Source: Balneola sp.
GTDB lineage: Bacteria; Bacteroidota; Rhodothermia; Balneolales; Balneolaceae
Direction: 5' to 3'
Length of the DNA stretch: 64,000 nucleotides
NCBI GenBank assembly: GCA_017640785.1
Contig: JAEPPZ010000002.1
Coordinates: 298,702 to 362,701, forward strand
The stretch's first letter is position 1. The number at the start of each line of letters is the position of its first letter. The translations under genes were made by a program, and so were the position numbers. Positions 54,456-62,193 of this stretch are shown here, one piece after another. A model generated the notes under the pieces. The model saw nothing but the letters and a program-made list of their open reading frames with translations. It was not told where the DNA came from and did not search any database.

Positions 54456-55019
54456 TTAAAAACTAAGTACAACCCCAAAAATAATTCTACCCGTTTTGTC
54501 ATTGAGATCGGGAACTTCAAGATTCCGGCTTGAGAATCTATATTCAACAAAAGGCTTAACCAACGGAATAACAGTCACTTTTGCTCCTGCAAATGTATTC
54601 CAATAGATATTAGATTCTTCTTCTTCACTTGGTTGTTGATTTGGTGGTGGTGGATTTGAAAAATCCTCTGCGCTTAGATCTACCGTTTCTGAGCCCAACC
54701 CTGCGCCAATATATGGCTCCAATAAACCAAGGGTTACTCCCGCATATGCAGCCAATCCAAAATCATAGTTCTCGATACTTTTGTCATATGAGAAAGTTGT
54801 TTCATCGACGGTATTGGTTTCACTGAAATAACTAAAATGTGCCCGAAGCCCAAAATTCACCACCGGTATCGAATTCAAAAACCCGGATTGGATGCGCACT
54901 CCAAACCCGCTTTGTGGTTCTTCATCTCTAAGCTCAAAAGAAGCGCCGACTTCAATTTGTGCCGAAGCTGTATTAATTAACACTACACTAAGCAGAATGG
55001 GAAATATCTTCTTGATCAT
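54456..55019 (-). CDS. outer-membrane beta-barrel protein
   Basis: 187 residues with signal peptide (LLSVVLINTASAQ). The mature part alternates hydrophobic strands with polar loops (VRIQSGFLNSIPVVNFGLRA, YDFGLAAYAGVTLGLLEPYIGAGLGSE, KPFVEYRFSSRNL) and ends with an aromatic residue (GVVLSF), the usual barrel-assembly signal. Probably an 8-strand porin-like barrel of OmpA/X type. One loop is rich in Pro/Gln/Glu. Confidence 0.78.
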   Translation of the reverse strand: MIKKIFPILLSVVLINTASAQIEVGASFELRDEEPQSGFGVRIQSGFLNSIPVVNFGLRAHFSYFSETNTVDETTFSYDKSIENYDFGLAAYAGVTLGLLEPYIGAGLGSETVDLSAEDFSNPPPPNQQPSEEEESNIYWNTFAGAKVTVIPLVKPFVEYRFSSRNLEVPDLNDKTGRIIFGVVLSF

Positions 55020-55189
55020 GTCTATAGAATCTTTTTTTGTTTTCAGGAATGTACAAAACAGATACCAGAAATAATCCGAAATTTATTGAAAACAATATTG
55101 AAGTAGTCCCATATTAAGTTGTATATTTTGCGCCTTCCGAATGGTTAGTGTTTTTAACTACTGACAATCAATTTGGGAGAACAAACCAA

Positions 55190-55276
55190 GCCCGAGTGGT
55201 GGAATTGGTAGACACGTTGGACTTAAAATCCAATTCTAATTAAATTGGAGTGCCGGTTCGAGTCCGGCCTCGGGTA
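55190..55276 (+). tRNA. tRNA-Leu (anticodon UAA)
   Basis: Cloverleaf can be drawn: acceptor GCCCGAG with CTCGGGT, D-arm with GGTAGAC, anticodon stem TTGGA/TCCAA with loop CTTAAAA (anticodon TAA), long variable arm as for tRNA-Leu, and T-arm GCCGG-TTCGAGT-CCGGC. CCA is not encoded. Its 3' end is duplicated at 57118-57130 and serves as the integration site of a small island. Confidence 0.93.
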
Positions 55277-55277
55277 C
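55265..55277 (+). repeat. attL-like direct repeat (tRNA 3' end)
   Basis: CGGCCTCGGGTAC forms part of the T- and acceptor-stems of tRNA-Leu. The identical sequence recurs at 57118-57130 with no tRNA body around it. Confidence 0.7.
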
Positions 55278-55280
55278 ACT

Positions 55281-55330
55281 TAGCCTTTTGTAAGTTTAAT
55301 TTTTATAATAACTTACAGAAGGCTATTTTT
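55281..55330 (+). terminator. terminator after tRNA-Leu
   Basis: A 16-bp stem (55281-55296 with 55310-55325, one wobble) followed by T5G T4. It lies four bases after the tRNA end. Confidence 0.75.
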
Positions 55331-55334
55331 GTTT

Positions 55335-55357
55335 TGGTCGCAGTATTGGTCGATGTT
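55335..55357 (+). repeat. island direct repeat, left copy
   Basis: TGGTCGCAG followed by TATTGGTCGATGTT. It matches 56987-57009 in all but the four spacer bases. Two TTGGTCG words close together suggest a recombinase arm-binding site. Confidence 0.55.
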
Positions 55358-55532
55358 CGAGTCTACACTTTGTAGCCTCTTTTAAATTTATTTAGCTTGA
55401 AGAGTACTGCTCAATAAAATGAATTCCTCTTTTTTTGAGCACAAAAGATAATTTATTCCAGCTTTTTAAAATGCTGTAGTAATTATAGACATACTTAATA
55501 AAGAAATGACACAATTGTCTGTCTATACTAAA

Positions 55533-55982
55533 TCAAGATTTCTTTTCAACGTCTTTATTCTCTTTAGCTTTTTTTTCGATTAACTTTTTAGGAGGAACTA
55601 CGGGAAGGAAAACTTTATCTTTATATCGATAGTTTGTAAGTAGTGATGCTAAATAACCTCTTGTACTTGAATATGATAAAGAAACTAGTGTTTCCAATAT
55701 CCCTATATTTTCTTCCTTATCGATGTCTTCCGCTTCAATTCCTTTTATTATAAAAGAACTTCTCAACCTTACATCGATAAGCTCTTCATTCGTTAATTTA
55801 GATTGCAACATTACTCTTATATCCAAAAAACATTCATTTGTATCTTTATCATAAGATGTTTCAGTCTGTATTTTAATAGGTTGTCCTCCAATAGCCTCAT
55901 TAATGTCACTAACTCGGGGCTCGATAATATTTGAACTCACTAAAAAAATATTTGTATAACGGTATTGAATATTCTTTTTCAT
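55533..55982 (-). CDS. SecB-like chaperone (TAC module, third gene)
   Basis: 149 residues. The C-terminal half, with LETLVSLSYSSTRGYLASLL and YRYKDKVFLPVVPPKKLI, fits the SecB fold: conserved helix after the sheet, then the LPxxxP strand. The N-terminal half has alternating strands (YDKDTNECFLDIRVMLQSKL) as in the SecB beta sheet. In toxin-antitoxin-chaperone systems such as M. tuberculosis HigB1-HigA1-Rv1957, a SecB-like chaperone protects the antitoxin. Here it follows a HTH gene with a 4-base overlap, in the same order. The lysine-rich tail is poorly conserved. Identity is by motif, without a search. Confidence 0.6.
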   Translation of the reverse strand: MKKNIQYRYTNIFLVSSNIIEPRVSDINEAIGGQPIKIQTETSYDKDTNECFLDIRVMLQSKLTNEELIDVRLRSSFIIKGIEAEDIDKEENIGILETLVSLSYSSTRGYLASLLTNYRYKDKVFLPVVPPKKLIEKKAKENKDVEKKS

Positions 55983-56443
55983 TGAACCAATGCTAGAACA
56001 AATTCATCTGAGTCCTTACTACTAATTTCAGTAGTGCTTGAATTCGTATTTTTATGTAGAGTCATAAAATAATTATTTGAAGTGTCAATATGCGATTCAT
56101 TCTCAACCTCAACACCCTCTTCTAAACAATCAGACACGTCAATCAATTCCAAAAAATCAGGTGTCATTCCAACCGCATTTGCTAGTTCAAATATTTTCAA
56201 TATTGAAATATTAGTTTTTGGGTCTAATAGTTGCGTAACGGCTGATTTAGAAATATCTAATTTTTCTGCAATATCTTTCTTTTTTCCATTATTGTCTTTG
56301 AGTTGTTTTAATATTGATGCAGAAAATTCTTCCAGAAACAGGCTAGCTCTAAAATCAAATTTAGTTAATCGTTTAGAGAATCTATCTCTTTTACTTTCTG
56401 GATAACTACTTAATAAGTTTCTGAAACTTTTTTTCATTTTCAC
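55979..56443 (-). CDS. XRE-family HTH antitoxin with C-terminal extension
   Basis: 154 residues. The central XRE/Cro-type HTH (about 48-95) reads KKKDIAEKLDISKSAVTQLL and continues with ISILKIFELANAVGM. About 50 residues follow, with Ser/Thr and hydrophobic patches (NNYFMTLHKN and DEFVLALVQ at the end). Such tails in TAC antitoxins are the chaperone-addiction (ChAD) region bound by the SecB-like partner. The start lies 38 bases inside the upstream toxin-like gene and the stop overlaps the chaperone gene by 4, so the three are tightly coupled. HigA-like repressor of its own operon by analogy. Confidence 0.7.
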   Translation of the reverse strand: MKMKKSFRNLLSSYPESKRDRFSKRLTKFDFRASLFLEEFSASILKQLKDNNGKKKDIAEKLDISKSAVTQLLDPKTNISILKIFELANAVGMTPDFLELIDVSDCLEEGVEVENESHIDTSNNYFMTLHKNTNSSTTEISSKDSDEFVLALVQ

Positions 56444-56762
56444 TGATCCATTTTAAAGTGTTCGTAATAATTTTATCAGCTGATTTGAACTCAAGGTTTT
56501 CTTTATTCTTTTTATCTTTAACAAAAACATGAGTTAAAATTATAACTGAATGATCACAAATTTCCTCAATTGTGAATGGTATTCTTATAACTTTTGAACC
56601 TTCTTTTATGTACAACAAGTTTGTATGACCCTGAGCCACTGAATAACATTTCTGTCTTCTAACAACTTCGTACCCATTATCAGCTAAGGAGTCAATTTTA
56701 CTTATAATTATATCACTAGACTTAACATAATTTTCATCTGCACAAAAATCCGAGTAACTCAT
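56406..56762 (-). CDS. HigB/RelE-superfamily toxin-like protein (TAC module, first gene)
   Basis: 118 residues from the ATG at 56762, which has AGG 8-10 bases before it; the frame is open up to a TTG at 56831 (141 residues). The layout agrees with the Gp49/HigB branch of the RelE fold: a helix with ISKIDSLADNGYEV, strand GHTNLLYIKEGSKVIRIPF, then DHSVIILTHVFVKDKKN, where the family has LLHxFxKKxxK, and a final helix. In the known family this is a ribosome-dependent mRNA nuclease. It is followed by a HTH antitoxin and a SecB-like gene. The match is remote, and catalytic residues cannot be assigned with confidence. Confidence 0.55.
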   Translation of the reverse strand: MSYSDFCADENYVKSSDIIISKIDSLADNGYEVVRRQKCYSVAQGHTNLLYIKEGSKVIRIPFTIEEICDHSVIILTHVFVKDKKNKENLEFKSADKIITNTLKWISENEKKFQKLIK

Positions 56763-56917
56763 CTTGTTACCTAAATTTTTGTTTACACTTACGACTAAGT
56801 GTTTTTTACCTTGTTTTTCCAGCTCTATCAAGTTAAGATATATCTAAACTATTAAAAAATATTTTTTGTAAAACAATTTATACTAGTTAATAACTACGGA
56901 ATTAAACAACATAAATT

Positions 56918-56933
56918 ATTGATTTTAATCAAT
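56918..56933. promoter_or_regulatory. inverted repeat, candidate antitoxin operator
   Basis: ATTGATT and AATCAAT separated by two bases, about 85 bases upstream of the first possible (TTG) start of the toxin-like gene. XRE antitoxins usually bind such repeats; no second copy was found. Confidence 0.3.
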
Positions 56934-56986
56934 AGCTAAAATTCCATTATCTGCCAAATATTTTTAAGGCAAAAAGAGCGATAATC

Positions 56987-57009
56987 TGGTCTCCATATTG
57001 GTCGATGTT
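56987..57009 (+). repeat. island direct repeat, right copy
   Basis: TGGTCTCCA followed by TATTGGTCGATGTT, the counterpart of 55335-55357, in direct orientation. Confidence 0.55.
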
Positions 57010-57117
57010 GATATCTTAAATAGTAAAAAATAATATTGATTTCGCAATATTAATTACAATAGGTACATCTTTTTGCTATTTGAAATGTAATTTCGTCTAT
57101 TTTAGACTCCGGTATTA

Positions 57118-57130
57118 CGGCCTCGGGTAC
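57118..57130 (+). repeat. attR-like direct repeat
   Basis: CGGCCTCGGGTAC identical to the tRNA-Leu 3' end. Just before it stands GACTCCGG, also close to the tRNA (GAGTCCGG), with eight bases between, so the duplicated piece may be longer and slightly rearranged. Confidence 0.7.
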
Positions 57131-57133
57131 TTT

Positions 57134-57178
57134 AAAGCCTTGTAGCTCATATATTTATAGAGTTACAGGGCTTTTTTG
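57134..57178 (+). terminator. terminator beyond the right island end
   Basis: A 15-bp stem (AAAGCCTTGTAGCTC with GAGTTACAGGGCTTT, two wobbles) followed by T. No plus-strand gene precedes it within the island. It is best explained as the old terminator of tRNA-Leu displaced by the insertion. Confidence 0.7.
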
Positions 57179-57243
57179 TTTTCACATGATTGTCAATGCT
57201 TTCCTTTCTAGGGGCAACATGGGGGACACAGAATTTTTCCTCG

Positions 57244-57287
57244 TTACGTAGCTCTGCTGCGGAATGACCACCTGAAGCTCTGCTTCA
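57244..57287. repeat. hairpin repeats, copies 6 and 7 in tandem
   Basis: Hairpin 57244-57264 (TTACGTAGC-TCT-GCTGCGGAA, one mismatch and one wobble), linker ATGACCAC, hairpin 57273-57287 (TGAAGC-TCT-GCTTCA). Same layout as 19173-19216, and copy 6 is close in sequence to 16266-16288. Confidence 0.65.
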
Positions 57288-57319
57288 AAAATATTTTTTA
57301 AGGAATTACTTCTGTAGAA

Positions 57320-57362
57320 CTTTCAAGTTAGTAACTTGAAAATATCGGCAATTTAAGTCTGT
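57320..57362. repeat. 43-base direct repeat, copy 1
   Basis: Starts with the hairpin CTTTCAAGTT-AGT-AACTTGAAA and ends AGTCTGT. It matches 57956-57998 at about 32 of 43 positions. The two copies bracket the small secreted-protein gene at 57364-57849. Confidence 0.55.
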
Positions 57363-57363
57363 T

Positions 57364-57849
57364 TTACTCAATCTCACCAGTATTTAGATTTATATAAATT
57401 AAGAATGAGTTATCATAGAATAAATCACCTGATGCTATTATGTAGTTCTTATCCCAATCATTGAAAAATTCTCTCGCCTTTTTATTTTTAAAATTTAAAA
57501 ACTGAATTTCTAAAATCTTTTCTTTAGAACTATTTAAACGGCCTATATACTGTCTTTTATAGAATTTAAACTCCCCTATTTTTGAACATACATAGTGTGC
57601 TTTCTTAGTATCTGAACAAATATCTATGATAATATCCTCTGCTTTTATCAAATCATTTAGTTCTGGTGAAAACATACCTTGCATCTTTTTATTAGACCAC
57701 GTCTTTTGAGATTCTCCCTGAAAGATTACTCCTTGAATATTTTTGTACTTACTCAAGTTTACCAGCTTAACATACTGTTGTTGAGCGTTAATGGTTATTG
57801 AAAATACAAAGCTTAAAATTATTACAGTTATTACTTTTTCCATGTTCAT
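57364..57849 (-). CDS. secreted hypothetical protein
   Basis: 161 residues with a signal peptide (VITVIILSFVFSITINAQ). The mature part is basic and aromatic, rich in Lys, Asn and Tyr. Possible strands include EFKFYKRQYIGRL and SFLIYINLNTGEIE. No family recognised. It is flanked by two 43-base direct repeats and lies next to the tRNA-Leu island, but outside its right boundary. Confidence 0.55.
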   Translation of the reverse strand: MNMEKVITVIILSFVFSITINAQQQYVKLVNLSKYKNIQGVIFQGESQKTWSNKKMQGMFSPELNDLIKAEDIIIDICSDTKKAHYVCSKIGEFKFYKRQYIGRLNSSKEKILEIQFLNFKNKKAREFFNDWDKNYIIASGDLFYDNSFLIYINLNTGEIE

Positions 57850-57955
57850 TCTTTACTTATATGCTGTCCAATGAGGAAATGTTCTTATACCTATTGTAAC
57901 GCTTCCATCAATAAATACAGACATCCTTGTTCGAAAGATAATTACACGCACAGCT

Positions 57956-57998
57956 CTTTCAAGTTCACAACTTAAAAGCATCAGCAACGATAGTCTGT
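57956..57998. repeat. 43-base direct repeat, copy 2
   Basis: CTTTCAAGTT-CAC-AACTTAAAA and AGTCTGT at the end, parallel to copy 1 at 57320-57362. Lies between the secreted-protein gene and the histidine kinase gene. Confidence 0.55.
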
Positions 57999-58014
57999 GA
58001 GTCCCATTCTATAT

Positions 58015-59796
58015 CTAATTCACAAGCCGTCGCTTCATTGCTCTCTTTGATGTCACCGGCTTTTCGATCTTATATCTGAACGTAAAAGACGCTCCATTAT
58101 CATTGTTAATGACAAAACTGGCTTTTAACTGTTTCAATAGTACCGAAACCAATCGGAAGCCCAATGTTTCCGGCTTTTCCAGCTCAAAGTTTTTGGGAAG
58201 CCCGGGACCATTATCCTCAACATTAATCGTCACTTCTCCATCAACAGAAAACATATTTACCTTGATCACCGGATCTAAAGCATCAGAACCGTACTTAAAA
58301 GCATTTACCAACACTTCGTTTAAAAGTAATCCCGTTGGAATAGCCTGTTCAATACTTAGACTAACCGGACTTGTTTCCAGCTCCAGCCTCGGTTTTTTAA
58401 TTTTTTGATATCCCTTGAGTTGAATATTCTCAATAAGATCATTTATGTATTCATCCATTCTAATGCTGGAGAACGTTTCGTTTTGATATAAACGCTCATG
58501 AACTAATGCCATAGAACGTATCCTGGATACAGTATTTACAAAACTCTCACCCCTGTTCTCTTTCTCAATCTCATTCTGTTGCAACTGAACTAAGGTGGAA
58601 ACCAAAGCTAAATTATTTTTTACCCGATCATGCACTTCTGATAATAGATATGTTTTTTCTACCAGCTGATCTTTAATTTTCTGTTCCGCTTCTTTTTTGT
58701 GCGTGATATCATTTATTACACCATAAATACCCGTGATCTCACCATCAACAATGATAGGTAAATTGGTGACTTCAGCGGCTATATAGCTTCCGTCTGCTTT
58801 TAATATCTGTGTTTCATAAGTCTGTGATCTCCCTCTTAAAGCCAACAGAAAATGATTTCGAACTCTATCTACTTGAGATTTATCTACGAATCTTTGAAAA
58901 GTAGAATTTTTCATTTCTCTGGCAGAGTAGCCTATGAGTTGCTCAAGTACTTTGTTGGCATTAATTAGTTTTCCTACTGGTGATACAGAAAAAACTGCAT
59001 TGGGATTTTGGTCGAACAGAGATCGGTATTTTTGCTCACTAAGCTCAATTTCTTCACTCCATTTTCTAATGCTTCTCAAAAATCTGAATGAAAGTATACT
59101 CCCAACAATAATGCTTATTACAACTAGAGAAATAATCACGCATATAATTACCAAATTTAGCAGATCCGTTCCCCTCGCCAATGATCTGGATAATTTAAAC
59201 TGCATTTCTGTTAGTTCGTCATCCAATTCTATAACTTTCGAAATCAGATCCTCCTGATCAGCCTCGGTAAAACTATTCTCCTGCATTAGATTCTCAGCTT
59301 GGATCGAAATTAGTTCCAAATCGTAGATCATTGAATCAGACTCAATCCATAATGCAACTGTATGTTTGAATTCACTGAATTCGTGAAAATTTTCGAATGT
59401 AGTAATCATTCTATTTATATCATCAGGTACTGAATGTGTTTTTTCTAACAAAGCTATTACCAGTTCTCTGTCAGTATTATCTTTCATTAGCTCGACCCTG
59501 ATCTGCTCCATTTCTTTAATAAGAAAAACAGAACTATCTACTTTCGCTTTATAATCTTGATCCTGTGTACGAAGGTAGTTTACCAAATTGAATGTTACGT
59601 CTTTCCGTGCTGTAGTCCAGTTTGTTTGGAAAGATGCAAAGCCCCGTAATGCTGATAATGAATTAGTAGATACAACAATAGAAATAAGAAGAGATATCAC
59701 CAGTACAATAAATACCAGTAAAATACTTACCACTTTCTTATCAACATTTAGCTTGCCGATGGATCTTTTTCTATACAGGTTTTTGATGTCCTTCAT
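58015..59796 (-). CDS. membrane sensor histidine kinase with PAS and HisKA_2 domains
   Basis: 593 residues. Membrane helices at about 22-45 and 208-232 enclose a helical periplasmic domain of four-helix-bundle type. A PAS domain (about 250-370) follows: YRSLFDQNPNAVFSVSPVGKLINANKVLEQLIGYS in pieces, GVINDITHKKEAE. Then HisKA_2 with the phospho-histidine in SEVHDRVKNNLALVSTL, and an ATPase domain (NEVLVNAFKYG, NVEDNGPGLP). This family is common for stand-alone kinases that signal to single-domain receivers. A receiver gene is encoded divergently 227 bases away. Confidence 0.87.
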   Translation of the reverse strand: MKDIKNLYRKRSIGKLNVDKKVVSILLVFIVLVISLLISIVVSTNSLSALRGFASFQTNWTTARKDVTFNLVNYLRTQDQDYKAKVDSSVFLIKEMEQIRVELMKDNTDRELVIALLEKTHSVPDDINRMITTFENFHEFSEFKHTVALWIESDSMIYDLELISIQAENLMQENSFTEADQEDLISKVIELDDELTEMQFKLSRSLARGTDLLNLVIICVIISLVVISIIVGSILSFRFLRSIRKWSEEIELSEQKYRSLFDQNPNAVFSVSPVGKLINANKVLEQLIGYSAREMKNSTFQRFVDKSQVDRVRNHFLLALRGRSQTYETQILKADGSYIAAEVTNLPIIVDGEITGIYGVINDITHKKEAEQKIKDQLVEKTYLLSEVHDRVKNNLALVSTLVQLQQNEIEKENRGESFVNTVSRIRSMALVHERLYQNETFSSIRMDEYINDLIENIQLKGYQKIKKPRLELETSPVSLSIEQAIPTGLLLNEVLVNAFKYGSDALDPVIKVNMFSVDGEVTINVEDNGPGLPKNFELEKPETLGFRLVSVLLKQLKASFVINNDNGASFTFRYKIEKPVTSKRAMKRRLVN

Positions 59797-60023
59797 TCTT
59801 TTATTTGATCACTGCACCCTAATTCTCCCCCCAAAACATTACTAGAAATCAAAACAGAATACTATAATAACTTAAATGAGGCAACTTATTTAGTTTTAAC
59901 CTTAAATAGACTTAACAAAAAGCTTTTTTGAAATTATTTTAATCTAAAATTCTTTGGTAATAAGAATTTTCTTTATCCATTAAACCTCTTATTATATAAG
60001 CTGATTTAAGAAGAGCTAATTAT

Positions 60024-60401
60024 ATGGACAAAAAACAGAAAACGGTTATGATCGTTGAAGACGATCTCATCCTAAATCTGCTTTACGAAAGCTATTTGGA
60101 AAAACTGGGCTACGGGGCTGAGGGCGAACTCGTATACGGAAAAACTGCTATAGAAATTGCAAAACGTATCAAGCCGGACTTGATCCTAATGGATATCTCT
60201 CTTGAAGGAGAAATGGATGGTATTGACGCGATGCTCGAGATTAGAAAATTCTCAGATGTACCCGTAATTTATATTACAGGTAATTCAGACCCATATCACG
60301 TGGAACGAGCAAAAGAAACCAATTATCTGGATTATTTGGTTAAACCTATCGAATTTGATGTTTTGAAGGAATCTTTAGTGAAAAACTTCGAAAAGCTTTA
60401 G
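60024..60401 (+). CDS. single-domain response regulator
   Basis: 125 residues, CheY-like receiver only. Acidic pocket VEDD (11-14), phospho-aspartate Asp57 in LILMDISLEGEMDG, Thr in VIYITGNSD and the lysine in YLVKPI. No output domain, so it likely passes phosphate on or binds a partner. Probable cognate of the divergent HisKA_2 kinase. Confidence 0.87.
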   Translation: MDKKQKTVMIVEDDLILNLLYESYLEKLGYGAEGELVYGKTAIEIAKRIKPDLILMDISLEGEMDGIDAMLEIRKFSDVPVIYITGNSDPYHVERAKETNYLDYLVKPIEFDVLKESLVKNFEKL

Positions 60402-60482
60402 AACTTTACTTCAATTCCTTTCTTCATCTTTTTTTACCACCATTAAAATGGATGGGATCAAAGATTCTCCTATTTTATATAT

Positions 60483-62138
60483 ATGAACATTAATACAGCC
60501 AAAAAAATTGGTCGCAATCGTCTATTGCGCTGGATACTCCTGATGGGAGGTCTGGTTGCTATTATTGCCCTCACCGGAATGAATGTCTTTAGCCTTTATG
60601 ATATCCGCGAAAGAGTAACAGAGAGCGAGAGTGAACGACAGCTTAAAAAAGCCGAAGAAATCACCGCTTTGGTTCAGAGCGAAATATATCAACCATTTAC
60701 CAAGCTGTTAAATATTGACAACCAGGCGGAAGCATCACTTCAGGATGATGGCAAATTATCTAAAACGTTAGAAAAGATCTTTATCGACCTCGCTGATAAT
60801 CCATACACTTCTTCTATTTATTATACTCCTGCTTCAAAAGATCCTTGTGAAACCGATACCTCCATCTTTTACTTTAATCAAAGTGATAAAAAAATGGAAA
60901 CAACCAGTGATTATAGTAGTCTGGTATGTGATGGAGTTGGTCTTATACGTTCTGCTACACGAATTCAGATCAATAATTTTGATTTGCGATGGCGTTCGAT
61001 GATAGAATTTGACGCCCATCGTAGCATGAATATTGGATTGATCAACTTAACTGAAAACAGAGTAATTGGGTATTTTACATTTATTCTGGACCAGGAAGCA
61101 ATTGTAAATAAGCTCATAGCCCCACTCATTTATGAATATTTTGGTGGCGTTGAGAATGATGGAACCATTGTATGGCTACATGATCATCGCAGAGATATTG
61201 TCTTGGCTTCCAATAACTCTTCGGTAGATTTTAGTGTAGATCTAGTAGATAACCGAGTACGTTTTCCAAGATTCTTTGGTGATTGGATCATAAAAGTAGC
61301 TTTCCTGAATCCACCAATCACATCCGCCTATCAGGATACTTTTAGAAAGAACATTATAGTTCTAGGTTTTGCTGTTCTTTTCTTAGTAGGCTCTTTACTG
61401 TTCATGTTTTATACTGCTCAAAAAGAACGAGAGCTTTCAATGAGGCAAGCGGGCTTTCTGGCGAATGTTACCCATGAGCTTAAAACTCCATTAGCCGTTA
61501 TGCAGGCTGCAGGGGAAAACATTTCTGACGGAAGAGTCACCGAGCCTGCCCGTCTCAAAAAATATGGAGCTCATATTTACGATGAATCTATTCGTCTGAG
61601 AAAAATGATCGAAAAACTTCTGGATGTAGCTAAATATGACGCAGGTCAAACTCTCATTAATAAAACTCAACAAGATCTTAAGATATTGATCGACAATTAT
61701 TTGGCTGAGAATGAGGAGTTCATATTAGAAAAAGGATTTGAACTCGATTACAACTCAGAGCAGGAAACTGATTTTAATGTTTTAGTAGATATAGATAGCA
61801 TAGAAACCATCTTAAGTAACCTTTTTGAAAATGCTATTAAGTATAGCTTTGAAACAAAAAAGATTGTTATAAAATTATTTGAAGATGAATCTCAGATCAA
61901 ACTCTCTATTCGGGATCATGGTGTTGGTATCCGAAAAAACGAACTGAAAAACATATTTAAGAAATTTTACAGAGTGGAAGAAACTCTGGTTGCTAAAACA
62001 AAAGGTCATGGATTAGGATTGAGTATTGTAAGAAACCTTGTTCTGTTGAATGGAGGTGATATTCATGTAGAAAGTGAATATGGTATAGGAACAACTTTCG
62101 TGCTCTCTTTTCCAAAACTTAATACCCAAGAAATTTAA
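60483..62138 (+). CDS. membrane sensor histidine kinase (HisKA)
   Basis: 551 residues. Helices at about 15-37 and 290-312 flank an extracytoplasmic sensor domain of about 250 residues with no recognised fold. HisKA with the phospho-histidine in NVTHELKTPLAVMQ (near 330), N box NLFENAIKYS, G boxes RDHGVGIRKNEL and GHGLGLSIVRNLV. The OmpR-type regulator follows 55 bases downstream, so they form a two-component pair. Confidence 0.9.
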   Translation: MNINTAKKIGRNRLLRWILLMGGLVAIIALTGMNVFSLYDIRERVTESESERQLKKAEEITALVQSEIYQPFTKLLNIDNQAEASLQDDGKLSKTLEKIFIDLADNPYTSSIYYTPASKDPCETDTSIFYFNQSDKKMETTSDYSSLVCDGVGLIRSATRIQINNFDLRWRSMIEFDAHRSMNIGLINLTENRVIGYFTFILDQEAIVNKLIAPLIYEYFGGVENDGTIVWLHDHRRDIVLASNNSSVDFSVDLVDNRVRFPRFFGDWIIKVAFLNPPITSAYQDTFRKNIIVLGFAVLFLVGSLLFMFYTAQKERELSMRQAGFLANVTHELKTPLAVMQAAGENISDGRVTEPARLKKYGAHIYDESIRLRKMIEKLLDVAKYDAGQTLINKTQQDLKILIDNYLAENEEFILEKGFELDYNSEQETDFNVLVDIDSIETILSNLFENAIKYSFETKKIVIKLFEDESQIKLSIRDHGVGIRKNELKNIFKKFYRVEETLVAKTKGHGLGLSIVRNLVLLNGGDIHVESEYGIGTTFVLSFPKLNTQEI

Positions 62139-62193
62139 AACTACTCGAAAAAAAGTAGTATTATCCAATTTTACAATCTCAAACTAATAAGAT

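Larger units (their letters stand above)
55265..57130. mobile_element. integrase-less mini-island at tRNA-Leu
   Basis: The region is bounded by a 13-base direct repeat, CGGCCTCGGGTAC, present in the tRNA 3' end (55265-55277) and again at 57118-57130. Inside, a 23-base repeat TGGTC-N4-TATTGGTCGATGTT stands near each end (55335-55357 and 56987-57009), resembling integrase arm sites. The cargo is a three-gene minus-strand unit. Outside the right repeat lies a second terminator hairpin similar in layout to the one behind the tRNA, probably the tRNA's original terminator. No integrase gene is present, so the element must have been moved in trans or has lost it. Confidence 0.7.
56832..57363. other. 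AT-rich upstream region of the TAC unit and right island end
   Basis: About 530 bases with no gene. It contains an inverted repeat ATTGATT-TT-AATCAAT (56918-56933), a possible operator about 155 bases before the ATG; the right copy of the 23-base repeat; the 13-base att-like repeat; a terminator; two TCT-loop hairpins; and the first of a pair of 43-base repeats. Confidence 0.6.

Noticed and set aside
57364..57849. Secreted-protein gene as part of the tRNA-Leu island
   Set aside because: It lies outside the right att-like repeat and beyond the displaced terminator, so it belongs to the old flank.
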